64,000 nucleotides of DNA from Pegea sp. RAD2-039 (GCA_034620365.1 JAQGEQ010000299.1:1364001-1428000), one strand, 5' to 3'; counted from the first letter of the stretch, positions 13,701 to 26,660 are shown. Program-made: numbers and translations. Notes: generated by a model from the letters alone, not told the origin.

Positions 13701-16700
13701 GTCTTTCACCTGTTCTCTTCGCTTTTTAGTCGTAAGGCACGTGGTAGAAGACCTCAAGCTTCTACTCAACCAGAAGAACCATCACAACAGCAACAAACAT
13801 CCCAACCAAACCAACCGTCTCGAAGACCATCTATACAAATACCAACCTTTCAATCTGACAACCCTCAACCATCTCTCAATCCTCTTGTCAGAGCTAGTTC
13901 CTCCACATCTTCCTCACTGCGCCCAGCTGCTCTAAGCAAACTAGATCGAAAACATCTCGCTGCTAATCAAGCCGCTCTCTTCACTGAAGACTTCTCTCTT
14001 TCTTCTCAATATGATGAATCGTCTCTCGGTGCTCTTAGCAACGCGATAACATTTGAAAACTGGGAAAAAACTCGAGCTCCAAGCAGCTTTGCAGTGCGAC
14101 ATCGAGCTGCTGCAGGTGAGAGCGCCCTCTACTGGCTTCACTTACGCTTCTTACCTGCTTCTTCACCACTAGGTGTCACTTTGAACCGCGTGAGCAGTAT
14201 GTTGGTGGCCGAAGGTGAATCGGACCAGGATGAGGCTGACATCTCGCGTTTGCAAGGTTCGCGCTTTGCAAGCTTTCGCGACTTTGTGCAACGAAATCGA
14301 CTTTCAGCGCTGTTGGAATCGCGAAATGTGCCGATGCCAGCTCTACTGAACGGGCTCGGACCGCGTCTACAGCAGATGCTTCATCGTCCGCCAACCAGCG
14401 GTGCTAGTAAGTCGTCCAACTGGTCCCCAACTACTCCACAAGTAACTAACTGGTCCTTGTATCCAGGTTCCAAAGCAAGCCAGTTGGTAGAAGTGATGAA
14501 AACAAACGATGAGTCGCGACAACTTCAAGCTGTCATCGAAATGTGTCAAATACTAGTGATGGGAAACGAGGACACCTTGACTGGGTTTCCTGTCCGCCTC
14601 GTTGTACCTGTCCTTATTGATTTACTGAAGGTACTGCTTGTGCCACTACCACTGGTCCACAACCATAATCTTCATGTGTAGGTGGAACACAACTTTGATA
14701 TGATGAACCATTCGTGTCGAGCAATCAGTTACATGATGGAAGCTCTGCCCAGGTCCTCAAGTGTTATTGTCCAGGCTGTCCCTGTACTTCTACAAAAGGT
14801 CATTGTACAGCACTCTTCACTTTTAGCTTGTTTGAACTCAACCATCAACTGGTTTAGCTACACATAGGTTGTGAACCTATTATTAGGGAGTAATTTATGT
14901 ATTTTAGGTTTACTCGCTATTCATTTGCTTCATCTGTCGTAGAACAGAAATGATGAAACCCAAAATAGTTGAAAGAGAATTGAAGTTTATCAAATTTGTG
15001 GTTTCATCATTTCATACCATGAAAGCAAATTACTTCGATTTAATTGCATTTGTTATCAAACCTTTCAAATATCTTCTCTTATTTACAGTTGCAAAGTATT
15101 CAGTGTATGGATGTAGCTGAACAATCTCTCAGCGCTCTTGAACAGCTTTCACGTTTACACAGCTCGGCTATTCTCAATGAAGATGGTTTCAATGCTTGCT
15201 TGCTCTATATCGAGTTCTTCTCGCTTCCTGCTCAACGAAACGCGTTGAAAGTAGCAGCCAACTGCTGTTGTTGTAGTCCAGCTCCCAGTGGTAATATGAG
15301 TATGGCGGTGGAGTTTGATAAATTCTTCTCTTCATCTATACCAATGCTAGTAGAGAAGCTTTCTCATCACGTGAGCAACTTCTTCGACTTCTATGTCATT
15401 TGTTTGATTATCTGTGTTGTTGATGTAGGATAAGAAATGTCTAGAAAGTATTTGTCTATGCTTTGCGCGATTAGTAGATCAATATCACAACGATGTTGAG
15501 ACTTTGAAGAAGTTGGGTGAACAACAACTACTAGAAAGCTTCCAGGTTTGTTTTCTTCACAATTTACTTCAATTACTGCTTCAATTGCTTTGAAAACTTT
15601 CTGAAACATCAACTTCAATCTATCAGAACTTACTTCTCGCCTCTCCTCCTCTTATCGGAAGCAATACTTTTGTGATGGTCATCAAAACTATGTACCAGAT
15701 CTGTTCACCTTGTCCAAACCTTGCTAATCGACTGGTCCGCAATAGTAAGTCCATTTGTCCATATCTCACACTTTTGTTCACCTACCATCTGTCCAACAGA
15801 TATTGCTGACACACTCCAGTACCTGCTATGTGGACCAGCATTGAAAGTGGAGCAAAGTACTAGTTCTCATCCCACTATTCTGCCTCGATCTCCTCAGGAA
15901 CTATTTGAACTCACCGCCTTAATTCGGTACTCAAATCCCCGCCAACTTTCCTTTCACGTCCCCTTTAACTCTTTCATTTAAACAGTGAATTGATGCCCAA
16001 ATTGCCAACTCAAGAAACCATCTTCAGTGTTGACCCATATCTAGCATCTAGTCCACTGACCGGGAAAGTGTCCACTAGTGGACGTAATGTGTGGCAGTGG
16101 TTAGGAGATGAAAATCAGTGGATTAACTATACTAAAGCTGACTGCAGGTGACTTATATATTTGGCCCCTGACCTGACAGCCTGACTAACTTGTTGCTTGC
16201 AGACAAATCGAAGCTACGAGGTTGGCCCATCGACCTGACGTCTCACTCTCGTTTAATGGACGCCCATACACAATTGTTTTTGCGATAATGCAGCAGGTGA
16301 ATGACGAAAGTGGACAGATGCGTCCTGTACGCAAGATTGCTGATACAAGTTCAGGTCGGTGGTCACTGGTCTGACCATCAAACTCATTTATGTGTACATT
16401 ACAGATAGGTCTAGGTCTCCTGAATTGACCAGGCTAGAAAGTGGTCTAGACAATGAGGACAAGACTATCATCTCTCAACTAGTACGGTCTTTATCCAGAC
16501 TGTTGTATGAGGTGATATTGCTGCTGGTCTTTTACTTGGTCGTCAACCACTGACCATTTGTTTATAGGTCTTCAGTTCATCTGCTGGGTCACCACCTGTC
16601 CGTCAAAATTGTGTTTACGCTCTGAAAAAGATGATTTATTACGCAGAGGCCGAGTTACTTCGTGAAATACTCGCTGATATCAACATCTCTAGGTAACCAC

Positions 16701-19700
16701 CATCATCACCATGCCAGCTAACTAATAATTGGTTTCCATAGCAACCTCACTTCGATGTTATCTAGTAACAACCTCGATATGATAGTTGCTGCGTTACAAA
16801 TCTCCATTTTGCTCATGGAGAAGCTTTGTAACAATTTCCAGTCGCTGTTTCAACGTCAAGGTGTTGTTTACCAGGTCAGAAGGTCACCACATATACCCAG
16901 CTTCATGTCTAATCATTTTACTTATCGTTGAAGGTCGCTAAATTGTTAGATCCTAATAACAAGATCCTGTCTGACTGCGAGGCATCTGCTAGCACTTCAG
17001 AATCTTCTAGTGTTGAGAAGACTTCTACTCGAGAGCGGATGCATAGTATGAGCGATCTGGTGTTTAATCTCAGGTTTTCCAGCTGTTCTTTTTCTACCTA
17101 ATTAGTTAATCGATTGGTAATGAATCGATTTTTATCTGCTGATATTTGTTCAAAACAACTTCAATCGTACCAATCAACTTTGTTCACAGTAAAGCTGAAC
17201 CTCCAAAAGAGAAAAGGCACGGGTTAAGATTTTCAAAGAAGAAATCTTCTCAAAGATCCAATCAATTGACAGGAGAGGGTTCTAAATCCAGCAGGTATGA
17301 ATTTGAGATCTTATTGAAATTTTGATGATCAAGTATCTAGGAGCAAACACAGCTTCTTTAACTCACTTATCGATTGCATCGTCTCCACAACTCTCGAAAC
17401 CAGCAAAACAACAAAACTTACTTTTCATGCAGTCGAAGCAATAATCGAAACAAGAACGCTGCCGCGTCTAGCTCCACTTCAGTACCCACTGCCGTTTATG
17501 TCGAACCAAAAGTCATCACATCTCCACTGACAAAAGCTAAGTCGACTTCAGCTGCTTCGGTGGCTGCAGCGACTGCTGTTGCTAACCAACAAGCTTCGAG
17601 AACAAAACACAGTAAGATTTCAGACAGCTGTTACTACTATCAACTCAATCACCAGTTGCTTCATCCAACAATCTTGTCGTAAAGGTCAAAAGAGTTCTTC
17701 AGCTTCCAATTTCCTCGCCACCAACATCCCGACATGGAACCGCCTTCTCAGTCACGCCCCTCCTCCACTTTATCCTCAAGTTAACTTTGCACCCCGAAAA
17801 AGCTACATCAGTCACGCCACTAAGCAGATGCAACCAATGGGTTACAGTCACGCCATGAACATGCACAAGCTTCACAGTCAAAATCGTCGCCATGAGAATG
17901 AGTATGTCGCTGACTTGACGTCATCGCCGCCTTGTGACGTCATCATGTTGTGCAGCCGCAAGGTTAAGGCGTGGATCCGGCAACAAGCCACTAATTTCCT
18001 CAACAATTACTTCCCCGATGCTATACCTGTTGCCAACAAGTCCAAGATAGCGCCCAACTTGTCCATGGCAACCACGTCTGGCCATTCACTTCTGGACCAG
18101 TTGACGGCTATCACGTTTGTCATCGATGGTTGTAAAGTAAGAGATGAAGGAAGCGCGCGCGTTATGTCATTTGTATTTTGTTGCTAGGATATTAGTCAGT
18201 GTGTGAGCAGTATGACGAAGTTTCGAGATGTCGTCACTTCATCCGACGCTTCACCTTTCGAACTCCAACACAGCGGCGTCATCGGCTCCTTACTTCGCTT
18301 TCTAATCGCCGCTAGAAGCACTGCTGTCGTGACCAGAAAGTCGACGCGACGACGCAAGCAAAACGAGCAAGTTGTCCAGCACGAAACCGAGCCTGTCGAT
18401 GACGTCATTGAGGAGATACATGATGATGACGTCCCTGAGATTTCTGACCATATTTCTCCTATTGAAGCAATCGGACAGTATGAGAGACTTCGGTGCTTTT
18501 TACATGTCTTTGCCGACTTACCGGTAAGTTTTCCCGCTGATGTTGAAATTTTCTTCGATGTCAGTAAGTTGATTTTTAAGATGGAAGAGTTCAGTAAGGA
18601 AGCGATCGATGTCGGAGGTTGGATGCAAGGAGAACAAGGATCGCGGAAGATGTTCTATGAGCTTGTTCGCAAACTGAATATGTGTGTGACACAACTTGAA
18701 CAACTACCTGTCAAGTTACACGATGTATCAGCAGTCGGCAACAGGTGAGTTTATTTACTGATGACGTCATTGCTAATCGAGACTACTGTCAACAGGTCTG
18801 AAGCGCTCAACTACTTCACGCGTAATCAGCTCAAGTGTCAGCTGCAACGTCATCCAGAATCTCCCAAATTAAAACAGTGGCCAGGGGGCGCGGTTCGGGT
18901 AAGTGGCGGGAGTTGAACGCTTGTAAGCCCGCCAAATATCCTCTTCTCAGGTTGATCCGCTTGCGATGGTTGCTGCTATAGAAAAGTATCTGGTCCACCG
19001 CGGATATTCGGTGCCCATGACTGGGTCGACACCTGATGACGAAATGAGTCGCGCAAATGTAGCACTTATAGAAGAAGATTCTGATGACGAAATTGATGAC
19101 ACGTATGAACAAGCGCCCATTTCGTCCACAAGTAACCTCACCTGGTCCTCAACTTTAAATTTTGACTGGTCATCTGTCCAGCATCTACCAGTCTTAGTGG
19201 AGCAGCAAAACTTCGGGGTTCTGTGAACAGCAATTCTACGTCACAATCACATCGTCTCGAACTTTACATTAACGGACATTTGCTACAAAGTACTATGACT
19301 GTTTACCAGGTCAGTGGTCCTCAACTTGTGGGCTGTATCTCATCTTGTAGTCAAACTTTTAGGCTGTGAAGATGTATTCGCGCGAAGGAAGTAGTTCATC
19401 ATCACAACTTCTAAATCGAACTTATTTAAATGCTTCTGATTCGTCCAATTCATCTTTCTGGAATCGAACTCATGTCATCCAGTAAGCCCCCCCCTTTTCG
19501 TGCCCACCTCGTCACATCTCGCTTTTTCCAGCTACAAACATGTTCCAGTTGATTTGAAAACTTCTACATCACGAAAAGCTCGCAACAACTCACGTCAGAC
19601 CAAGCGGGTCAACTTTTCGTGGTCAAGTTAGTGCTACCATGTCAAACTTGCCTTCCTGGTCAACAAGCTCATCATTTCAGGTGGCAAGTTGACATGGAAA

Positions 19701-22163
19701 CCAACTCACATCAACGATTACGTCAAAAAGAAGTTTCAAATCGGTGACAGTGCGTTGAGTAACGATCCAGCCAAAGAGGTACTTGATGTCCACTAACCAC
19801 TGACCGCCAACCAGTTCTACACAGGTGCTAAGCTTACTCAAAGTCTTGTATGGTCTCAGTAAGCACTGGTACATGTTGTACACGCCAACATCGGTCAACA
19901 ACTCCAAACCACTTCTACCTGTGGGTCACTTCATCATTAGCAAGCTGTCCGCCAAATGTGCCCGTCAAGTACAAGGTAATTGTCCCATATATGTGGTCCA
20001 CTGTCCACTGATCAATTGACCGCAGATCCACTAATGATAATGACCGGTGAGATCCCCACTTGGGTTGGGGAGCTGGCGCGTAACTTTCCCTTTACACTGC
20101 CCTTTGAAACGAGACAACTTGTGTTCCGCATCGTTGCGTTTGATCGCGACCGCGCGATGCACTATCTCATCGATAGCGGCAAGATGAATGAGATCAACTC
20201 CTCAAATTCTTCATCTGCTGCTGCTTCATCATCTTCTTCGTACGGCCATCACGACTCTAGTAGTCGATTCACCTCTTCTAAAGTCGAGAAGAAGAAAGTG
20301 AGTGACTGGAGAGTGCGCGCGAAGTCATGACGTCATCACTTGTTGTTTCAGTACATTGTGAAGAGAAGCAACTTGCTGCAGCAGGGCGAGAAGTTGATTT
20401 TAGAACATGCCCATCAACGTCACATTATTGAGGTCCAGTATGATGGTGAAGTTGGGACTGGTCTTGGTCCTACTCATGAGTTCTATACTTTGGTTGGTAA
20501 CGAGCTTCAGCGGTCCACATTACGTCTATGGCGTGATGATGGACGTCCAGCAGACACTGGTACTACCTGTCCCAATGACTTCACCTATTTCTTATGTTGT
20601 GGTCCACAGTATCCACTGGAAGTGTCCAGGACAGCAAGAAAGAATTAGACGGAGATCATGAAATCACTGAAATAAATGCCAATAGTAATATGGACAATAA
20701 TGACAATGTGGACCGTTTTGTGTTCTCGTCCGTGGGTCTCTTTCCCCGGCCCATTGCTAAATCTATTCGTCAAAATTCCAATAACAAAAGTAATTTGACC
20801 AAATTTCGTTTCATTGGTCGCCTCCTGGCCAAGTCACTTATGGACAATCGACTGGTCAGTACTTTAGTTCATCTTCAACAAACCACGTGACAACGCGAGC
20901 TGATGACGTCACAGGTTGACCTACCACTCAACATGGTCTTCTACAAGTGGTTACTGGGACAGGAGAACTCGTTGAGTTGGCATGATATGGACGACATCGA
21001 CCCGCAGATGTCCCTGACTTTTCACCGGATGAAGTCTGTCCTGCACCGGAGTGTCTCATTTAACAACGAGAATCGCAAGCGCTTGACGACCGACACTCAA
21101 GTAGCAACAGTGAGTTGACGTCTCGATGTTATTCGAAGTTTAGAATGAGGTGAAAGTTGAGTGGCGAGGGTTTGATGTTTGTTGTCTGTCGTCAGGGTTC
21201 AGGTAGAAATCGTCGAGGCAAGAAAGCAGGACTTCTCAAGTCCACAGCAGTCTCTCCGCGATCGGTAACTGCGTCGCGATGTTGCTATTGTGTCCTTCTC
21301 ACCTCTGGACCACTTGTCACAGATTGACGTGGACAAGTACGATGAGGACAAACAGAAACAGAACGCGCTGCTGACTATCGATGGATGTAGCATCGAGGAC
21401 TTATCGCTCGACTTTCAGCTTCCAGGATACCCGGATATTGAAATGATGAAGAACGGCTGTAAGACTGGACTAACTGTTACCAATTTGGGCAAGTACTTAA
21501 ACGTAAGTGTGGTCCTTATGTGTTCACGATCACTTGTCACTGGTCAATGTTATAGTTGTTGGCGTACTGGAACTTGCATGAAGGTGTCCGACAACAGATG
21601 GAAGCTGTTCGAAGCGGCTTCAATTCAGTTTTGAGTCTTTCAACTCTCGAATATTTCTATCCTGAAGAAGTAAGTGCCCCAAATACCCATGACGCCGCCC
21701 TAACTTATCTGTTTGTCAGTTGGACCAGCTGTTTTGTGGCGCACGATTTCAACAGTGGACCACATCTGAGTTAACTGACGCGTGTCGGGCTGACCACGGC
21801 TACACCTTGGACAGTCAACCAGTCAAACATCTATTTGAGGTCCTCGCTTGCTTTGATGTCACAGATCAACGCCGCTTCCTTCAATTTGTCACCGGAAGTC
21901 CACATCTTCCAATTGGAGGTCAGTCACCTCTCCTGTCCCCAACTTTTCTTCATCATTTCTATTCAGGTCTTCGAGCGATGAATCCGCCTCTGACCATCGT
22001 CCGAAAGACCTGCGATGAAGGTTGTAACCCCGACAGCTTCCTGCCCTCTGTCATGACTTGTGCCAATTATCTCAAGCTGCCCGAGTACTCGTCCAAGGAC
22101 TTGCTGCGTCAGCGATTTCTTAAAGCTATGGCTGAAGGACAACAAAGCTTCTTGTTGTCATAA
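7720..22163 (+). CDS. TRIP12: TRIP12-type HECT E3 ubiquitin-protein ligase
   Basis: Nuclear HECT ligase of the TRIP12/UFD4 class (ubiquitin-fusion degradation, chromatin and DNA-damage control in other animals). A 44-exon model gives 2,327 in-frame codons. Exon starts are 7720, 8161, 8427, 8601, 9025, 9602, 9855, 9971, 11950, 13497, 13730, 14173, 14467, 14682, 15089, 15429, 15627, 15800, 15986, 16203, 16405, 16568, 16742, 16934, 17190, 17433, 17685, 18188, 18796, 18951, 19198, 19363, 19532, 19681, 19825, 20026, 20352, 20610, 20915, 21196, 21323, 21556, 21720 and 21967. Order of parts: a Ser/Lys-rich disordered N-terminus; an armadillo-like region from about residue 400 ([25 protein letters not shown]-type helices); a WWE domain near 810-880 ([14 protein letters not shown]); and a C-terminal HECT from about 1860. 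The catalytic Cys is in [13 protein letters not shown] (codon 22059-22061), and the tail ends GQQSFLLS. The ATG at 7720 is the first in-frame ATG, but an upstream coding exon is possible. Length is close to longer vertebrate isoforms. Confidence 0.92.
11195..11246 (+). other. Candidate alternative TRIP12 exon inside the 1.9-kb intron
   Basis: A strong pyrimidine tract and CAG precede 11195, and a GTAGGT donor follows 11246. The 52 nt read without a stop as a Ser/Thr-rich peptide ([18 protein letters not shown] plus one base), like the rest of the TRIP12 N-terminus. It enters in phase 0 and leaves in phase 1, exactly as the 9971-10034 exon does, so it could replace that exon but not be added to it without shifting frame. 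No transcript support is available here. Confidence 0.4.
17916..20911. promoter_or_regulatory. Cluster of six perfect TGACGTCA palindromes in the TRIP12 gene body
   Basis: TGACGTCA, the CRE/ATF consensus, occurs at 17916-17923, 17935-17942, 18400-18407, 18762-18769, 20328-20335 and 20904-20911. Three are exonic and three lie in short introns. It is a symmetric 8-mer expected well under once per 3 kb. Whether CREB/ATF factors bind here is unknown; codon and intron composition bias is the alternative explanation. Confidence 0.35.
18524..18580 (+). other. 57-nt in-frame intron or retained (exitron-like) segment of TRIP12
   Basis: Inside the otherwise open exon 18188-18744, a perfect GTAAGT donor at 18524 pairs with a T-rich TTTTTAAG acceptor ending at 18580. 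The 57 nt are a multiple of three and carry no stop, so both spliced and retained mRNAs stay in frame (2,307 or 2,326 residues). The size matches neighbouring introns of about 50 nt. Removing it brings the spacing between the FLHVF and [11 protein letters not shown] motifs closer to vertebrate TRIP12, so splicing is the more likely default. Confidence 0.55.
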
Positions 22164-22559
22164 CGACCCTCTGCTCTTCACGATGTCTCTGTGCCTGATG
22201 TCCCCCAGCTAGTCGTCCTAAACGACCCACCAAATAACCAGCATGATAGACCTGTCCCTTCCCACTCATGTTGGCGTCCCCTTATATTCTTCTTTTGGCA
22301 TCCTAGTATTCTGTTGAAGTGTGGACCAGCAACTGTGGATTCCACTCAAGGTGTTGCTATTCTTTCTCACTTTTTTTTTGTTTCATCTAGTTTTTGTATT
22401 CGACGATTTGTGATATTTCGTTTGATTTATCCATTTTTCTTTCTCTAATTTCTGAAAAATGTTGTGTTAACCAAACTGACTTGGAAGTCGTACATCTAAC
22501 ATCACTTGTTATTGTTTACTTACTGAGAATTTTCCTCTGCAAGCTATGAAATGAATAAA
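22164..22559 (+). promoter_or_regulatory. TRIP12 3' UTR with AATAAA polyadenylation signal
   Basis: T-rich sequence follows the TAA at 22161-22163. The first canonical AATAAA on this strand is at 22554-22559, giving a 3' UTR of about 410 nt. Composition falls from the GC-richer coding half to AT-rich within this interval. Confidence 0.6.
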
Positions 22560-23769
22560 ATCGGCGAGTTTACATCACAACAAATTAGCTTCGAAGTTTT
22601 TCACTTCAATTTTGCTACAAAAAATAGTCGAAAGTTAAAAGCATCTGATCAGTCTAACATCCATTCCTTATATCTCTCAATAAACGACTTCAAAATTTAG
22701 AATAAGATATCATAAGAGATTAACTTATCTGAATTCTCAAAGTTTGTGAAATTTCAATCAATAGTTTATCTGGGAACATTTCATCGGCCAAAATGACTTT
22801 TGTACAAGTTGATTAATTGAGACGTTTATTAAAAGGCAGCTTGTTGAAAATATGATGATTAAAATTGGCAGAAATCTTAGAGATTAAACAAATCTTTTAT
22901 TTGAAATTGACCTTTTAAGTTCGACCAGTTTGTTAGATTATCAATTAAAAACTAAAATATCTTGAGTGAAATATATCAATAGTTAAGTGATTTCAGTAAA
23001 TCACAATTCAATAGATATAAATCACCATATTTTTCTTTCAAAATTATTTCTTGTATTTAAAATATAATCTTTAGTAAAAAGTCATCTTAAAAACATTAAA
23101 GTGAGCAACATTCAAAATATGATTTTTAAGTGACTAAACTCAGTCAACAAACATGGCTTCAACTTTTTCAACAATAATATTACACGAAATTTATTTTTCA
23201 ATTTAGTATTTAAACTTATAGGAATAAATCGTTTTTGTAAAATATAGCTTTTAATTAAAAGAAGTTTTTAAATCGATAAAATCTGACATTTCAACCGATC
23301 TACTTGTTTCTGAAAGACTTTTGCCAACATTATATTCTTGTATTTTTGACTTGTATGAAATTTTCATAAATCAAAAGTCTATCTTTGATATTACCAATTT
23401 CAACATAAAGTTTCCGATTAAAACAGAAAGTTGCTTTTTCTACAAAATTTATTTATTCGTTGTAATATTTTTCAAATTTACTTTTTAGTTTGTCAGTTTT
23501 TCGACTTTAAGAGTTAGATAAACTAAAGTGAAGTCACTATCAATAAATTAATCATTTTAAAAGTTAAACTGTCATGTAAATATCTATGAATAAGAAAAAT
23601 TTAAAAAAATTTACATAATAAAAATCTGAAATAAGCTTTTTTCTATAACAACTTCCAGATTTTATAATATAAAAAGTACAATAGTAAAACTAAACAAGTT
23701 CAAGAAGGTTTGATTAATATGGATATAAAAGTATATCAATAAAAGAACAATAGAAGATTTTTGTTCTTT
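22560..23769. other. AT-rich intergenic sequence, nothing recognised
   Basis: Very AT-rich with many short A and T runs. I found no open frame with domain-like content, no RNA gene and no repeat shared with the rest of the window. Confidence 0.5.
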
Positions 23770-25760
23770 CGGTAGACTCGTCCATGACTGATTAGGCCAA
23801 AAGTACAACTGACCGTATTTTTGTGGGAATCCGACCACAGTTGTTCAGTAACTCTTATCTTCGTTAAGATTTATTCCTTCTTCCCTCATTGTCGGCTCTG
23901 ATTTGGATCTCCAAAGGTGTTGATGCACTGTTGATGGTTCTTTTCACACTACCCGTTACAAGTTGAGATAACTGACAGTGTGCCCATCCAGCTATTTTAA
24001 CAAATATCTTACTAATCACCTTTTAGTACCTTTTTTGGTACACATATATTTTGGAATCTAGATGAGAGCTCACCAGACAGTTAAATTTGGGGGGTAAATA
24101 TTTACTCTTTATTCTGGAGACAACCTAATGAAGTTTGTATTTTGTGAGTGTGGTTTCAATTCTGAGTACATTTTGCTCTTTCAAACAAAACTCTTTTAAA
24201 GATGAAGACCCATCATTTGATAAAGAGGACATTTTGGAGGTAGCGTTGATAAAAATACTCCAGAAGTCGTAAATGATAATTATTTGTGACTCAGAAACCG
24301 AATTTATATAAAAGTTTGGTCATCATGACAGCTGTGTACAGTTCTTGCCTCAGTCTTGAGCTATTTGCTGCTCCAAACTCTCTATGAAGTCTATCAAAGA
24401 CTCTATTCGTGTTGGATAGTCTGTTGTTTCTATGGATGATACCACCGAATCTTATTCTTGCCAGATGCAACATAAAAATGACTATTTAACTGCTGATGTT
24501 GATTTGATGAAGAAGCTATGGTGAGAAACTTTCATCTTTGTAGTACTGATTCGTCGAAAGCAGCGCCATCAACAAAAGAAAATTTACGAACCATGTAGTG
24601 GGAAGTTTTGGTTTGAGATTTTAAACGTTTTATCTTGGACAAGCAACCAGTAAGGTAGTAATTAATCTGCAGGTTGGGGAGAAAATCCCTAATCAAATTT
24701 TGATTTTTAAATTAAGGATATTATCTACTTTCTAAATTTGTTCACTTGTATCTCATTCTGGCCCTATGATCATATAATTGAATATTTCAGGTGGACATTT
24801 TGATAAATTTACATTTTCTTTTGTAAAAATGAGGCAGCAACACTGCGAGGGAAAGACAGACCTAAATGTTGTTAAGTTGCTAAAAGTACTAAAACCAACT
24901 TTTAAGGGTACTGTTGAGAGCTTTTAGGGATTGGGGACAACAGGTCATCGACCCAGTTGTGGATAAAGAGGAGCTCTAATCAGAGCATTAAGAATATGGT
25001 TAAGAGTTTAAATATCAACTGAAAAATTATAGAAACCATCATTAAAGAAGACTTTATGTTGCTTCCTTCAGGATATTTTCAAGATTTCGCATATATATGG
25101 CAAATATAATTGGATTGATGTGAACATCACTTTCTTGCATTGTGGAGGAAGGAATTGTGACCTCTTTCATCGCTGACCCTCAGCTTTGTGAACTTTTGTT
25201 TGTGGTCCATCTTTTTTTTTGTAAAGGTGCACTTCAACTTACGATAGAACACATAATCCAAAAGTTTTCTAGCGTGACAGTGGGTAAAGATTCCCCGAGA
25301 AAGATTTCTTGTCTCGTAGAAGAGTTTCAGAGTAAACTGAAGGGATTAATTATTGGCAATGGTGACAATTGCTAATAGAGCTTTCAAATGGGTCAATTGT
25401 AAATGAAGTTTATTTAATTTTATCAATCACAATTTATTAGATCAATATTTTCACATGATCAACAACTTTTTCCACATACTACAAGCTTGAGGTTACATCA
25501 TACTGAAAATAGGGTTAGTGCAAGCACACACTTTTGTTTCACAATTTGATGAACCTTTGAAGCATTTGATAAATTTCCACAAGACTATTTATGGTATCAA
25601 ATGCTTTGGTAAAGTCTATAAAAGTGGTATAAGAACCCTTGTTCAGCCCACATCACTTGATGCATTGGCCGAAAAACAAGTACTTCTTAGGAGTATAGTC
25701 CCATTTGTTTCTGAATACAAAATGAGTTTGAAGGAGAACAAATGCAATTATTAAATATTT
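23770..25760 (-). mobile_element. Degenerate RTE-like non-LTR retrotransposon reverse transcriptase relic
   Basis: Read on the minus strand, scattered pieces appear in the correct order for an endonuclease-free RT 3' half. The motif FIDFTKAFDTIN (about 25622-25587) is RT domain A. Next, at 24473-24291, comes a helix ending LYTAVMMTKLLYKFGF, which resembles the thumb-region motif ending LLYG. Then comes GWAHCQLSQL near 24000-23950, resembling the WAGHVxRM motif, and finally FGLISHGRV at about 23800, resembling the terminal FGLxSHxR signature. Frames shift and stops interrupt throughout, so it is long dead. The RTE-type label rests on motif order only; the precise clade is uncertain. Confidence 0.6.
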
Positions 25761-26129
25761 AAAAGCAAACTTTTATTAGAATTAAATATAAAGATTAAAA
25801 ACAACTAAACTAGTTTTAATTAAATTTACTTTAAAACTAACTGACTTAGTAACGTTTTGTATAAAAATATTTTGGGGAAATATATCTTATTAAACTGTAT
25901 ATTGCTTTAAGCATGATTTTATTTGAGTTGCAAAGAACTTTTATTATTACACAAATGCAAATTTGGTTGCAGATAAATTTCTTAGAACTAAACAAAAAGA
26001 AGAAGATCGATATCTAATAAGAGATGCCCGAATTCAACGCTGGAGTCGGAGCCCCATAGGCAGTTTGCCACTGAATTCAGTGTCGTTTTAGCACCAGTTG
26101 GGTGCAGTCGCATCAGCTTTTATACTCCA
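25761..26129. other. Spacer containing a short GC-richer block of unknown origin
   Basis: After AT-rich sequence, 26023-26128 is clearly less AT-rich and ends abruptly where homology to other LINE copies begins at about 26130. It may be the flank of an older insertion or a fragment of another element. No protein or RNA was recognised. Confidence 0.35.
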
Positions 26130-26660
26130 CTGCATATAGATACTTTGGAAATTCGACTGATTAAATGTGACTTAGCTCTTATTTTTGAAATTATCCACAA
26201 TTTAATTGACATTCAGTTAGTTGATTTCTTTTCCATTAGTCCTTCCCTCAAGTTATATCAGCTCAGACGATACACATTACAACTTAATAAGTCTATATCA
26301 GCTAGTACATTGGTCAGAGCAAATTTTTTCTCATACCGCACAATAAGTACATGGAACCAGCTGCCATCAGACGTTGTCATGTCAGAATCACTCGGGTTGT
26401 TCAAATATAAATTGGACCGTTATAACATTGCCAACATTGTCATTTCTAAACTATGATTTTTTTATCTTTCTTATATTATTAACATTGCATGTAATTGTTC
26501 ACTGTTATATGCTTTGAGTGATAACGAAATACCATGTGTTACATCTTTTGCTTTCTTTATTTTTGGATAAATAGATGTTATTTGAGAGAATGTGTGTTAG
26601 CAAGAGGTAGTCTCTTCCGACACCCTCCTTCGCATTTATTGTAATAAATGAATGAATAAA
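26130..26660 (+). mobile_element. CR1/Jockey-like LINE, 3' end of the RT ORF plus 3' UTR
   Basis: The open frame ending at 26456 is the C-terminus of a LINE reverse transcriptase protein: RANFFSYRTISTWNQLPSDV and FKYKLDRYNIANIVISKL. It is followed by the 3' UTR block shared with the copies at 6061, 38571, 38936 and 56690, and by a short (AATG/AATAA)n-type tail. It is 5'-truncated. Its 3' end abuts receptor copy B and coincides with loss of that copy's first half. Confidence 0.8.

Noticed and set aside
20340-20648. Reading the 20352 TRIP12 exon on to the TAG at 20648
   Set aside because: A 50-nt GT-AG intron (20560-20609) restores the HECT frame into [15 protein letters not shown], so the stop is intronic/out of frame.
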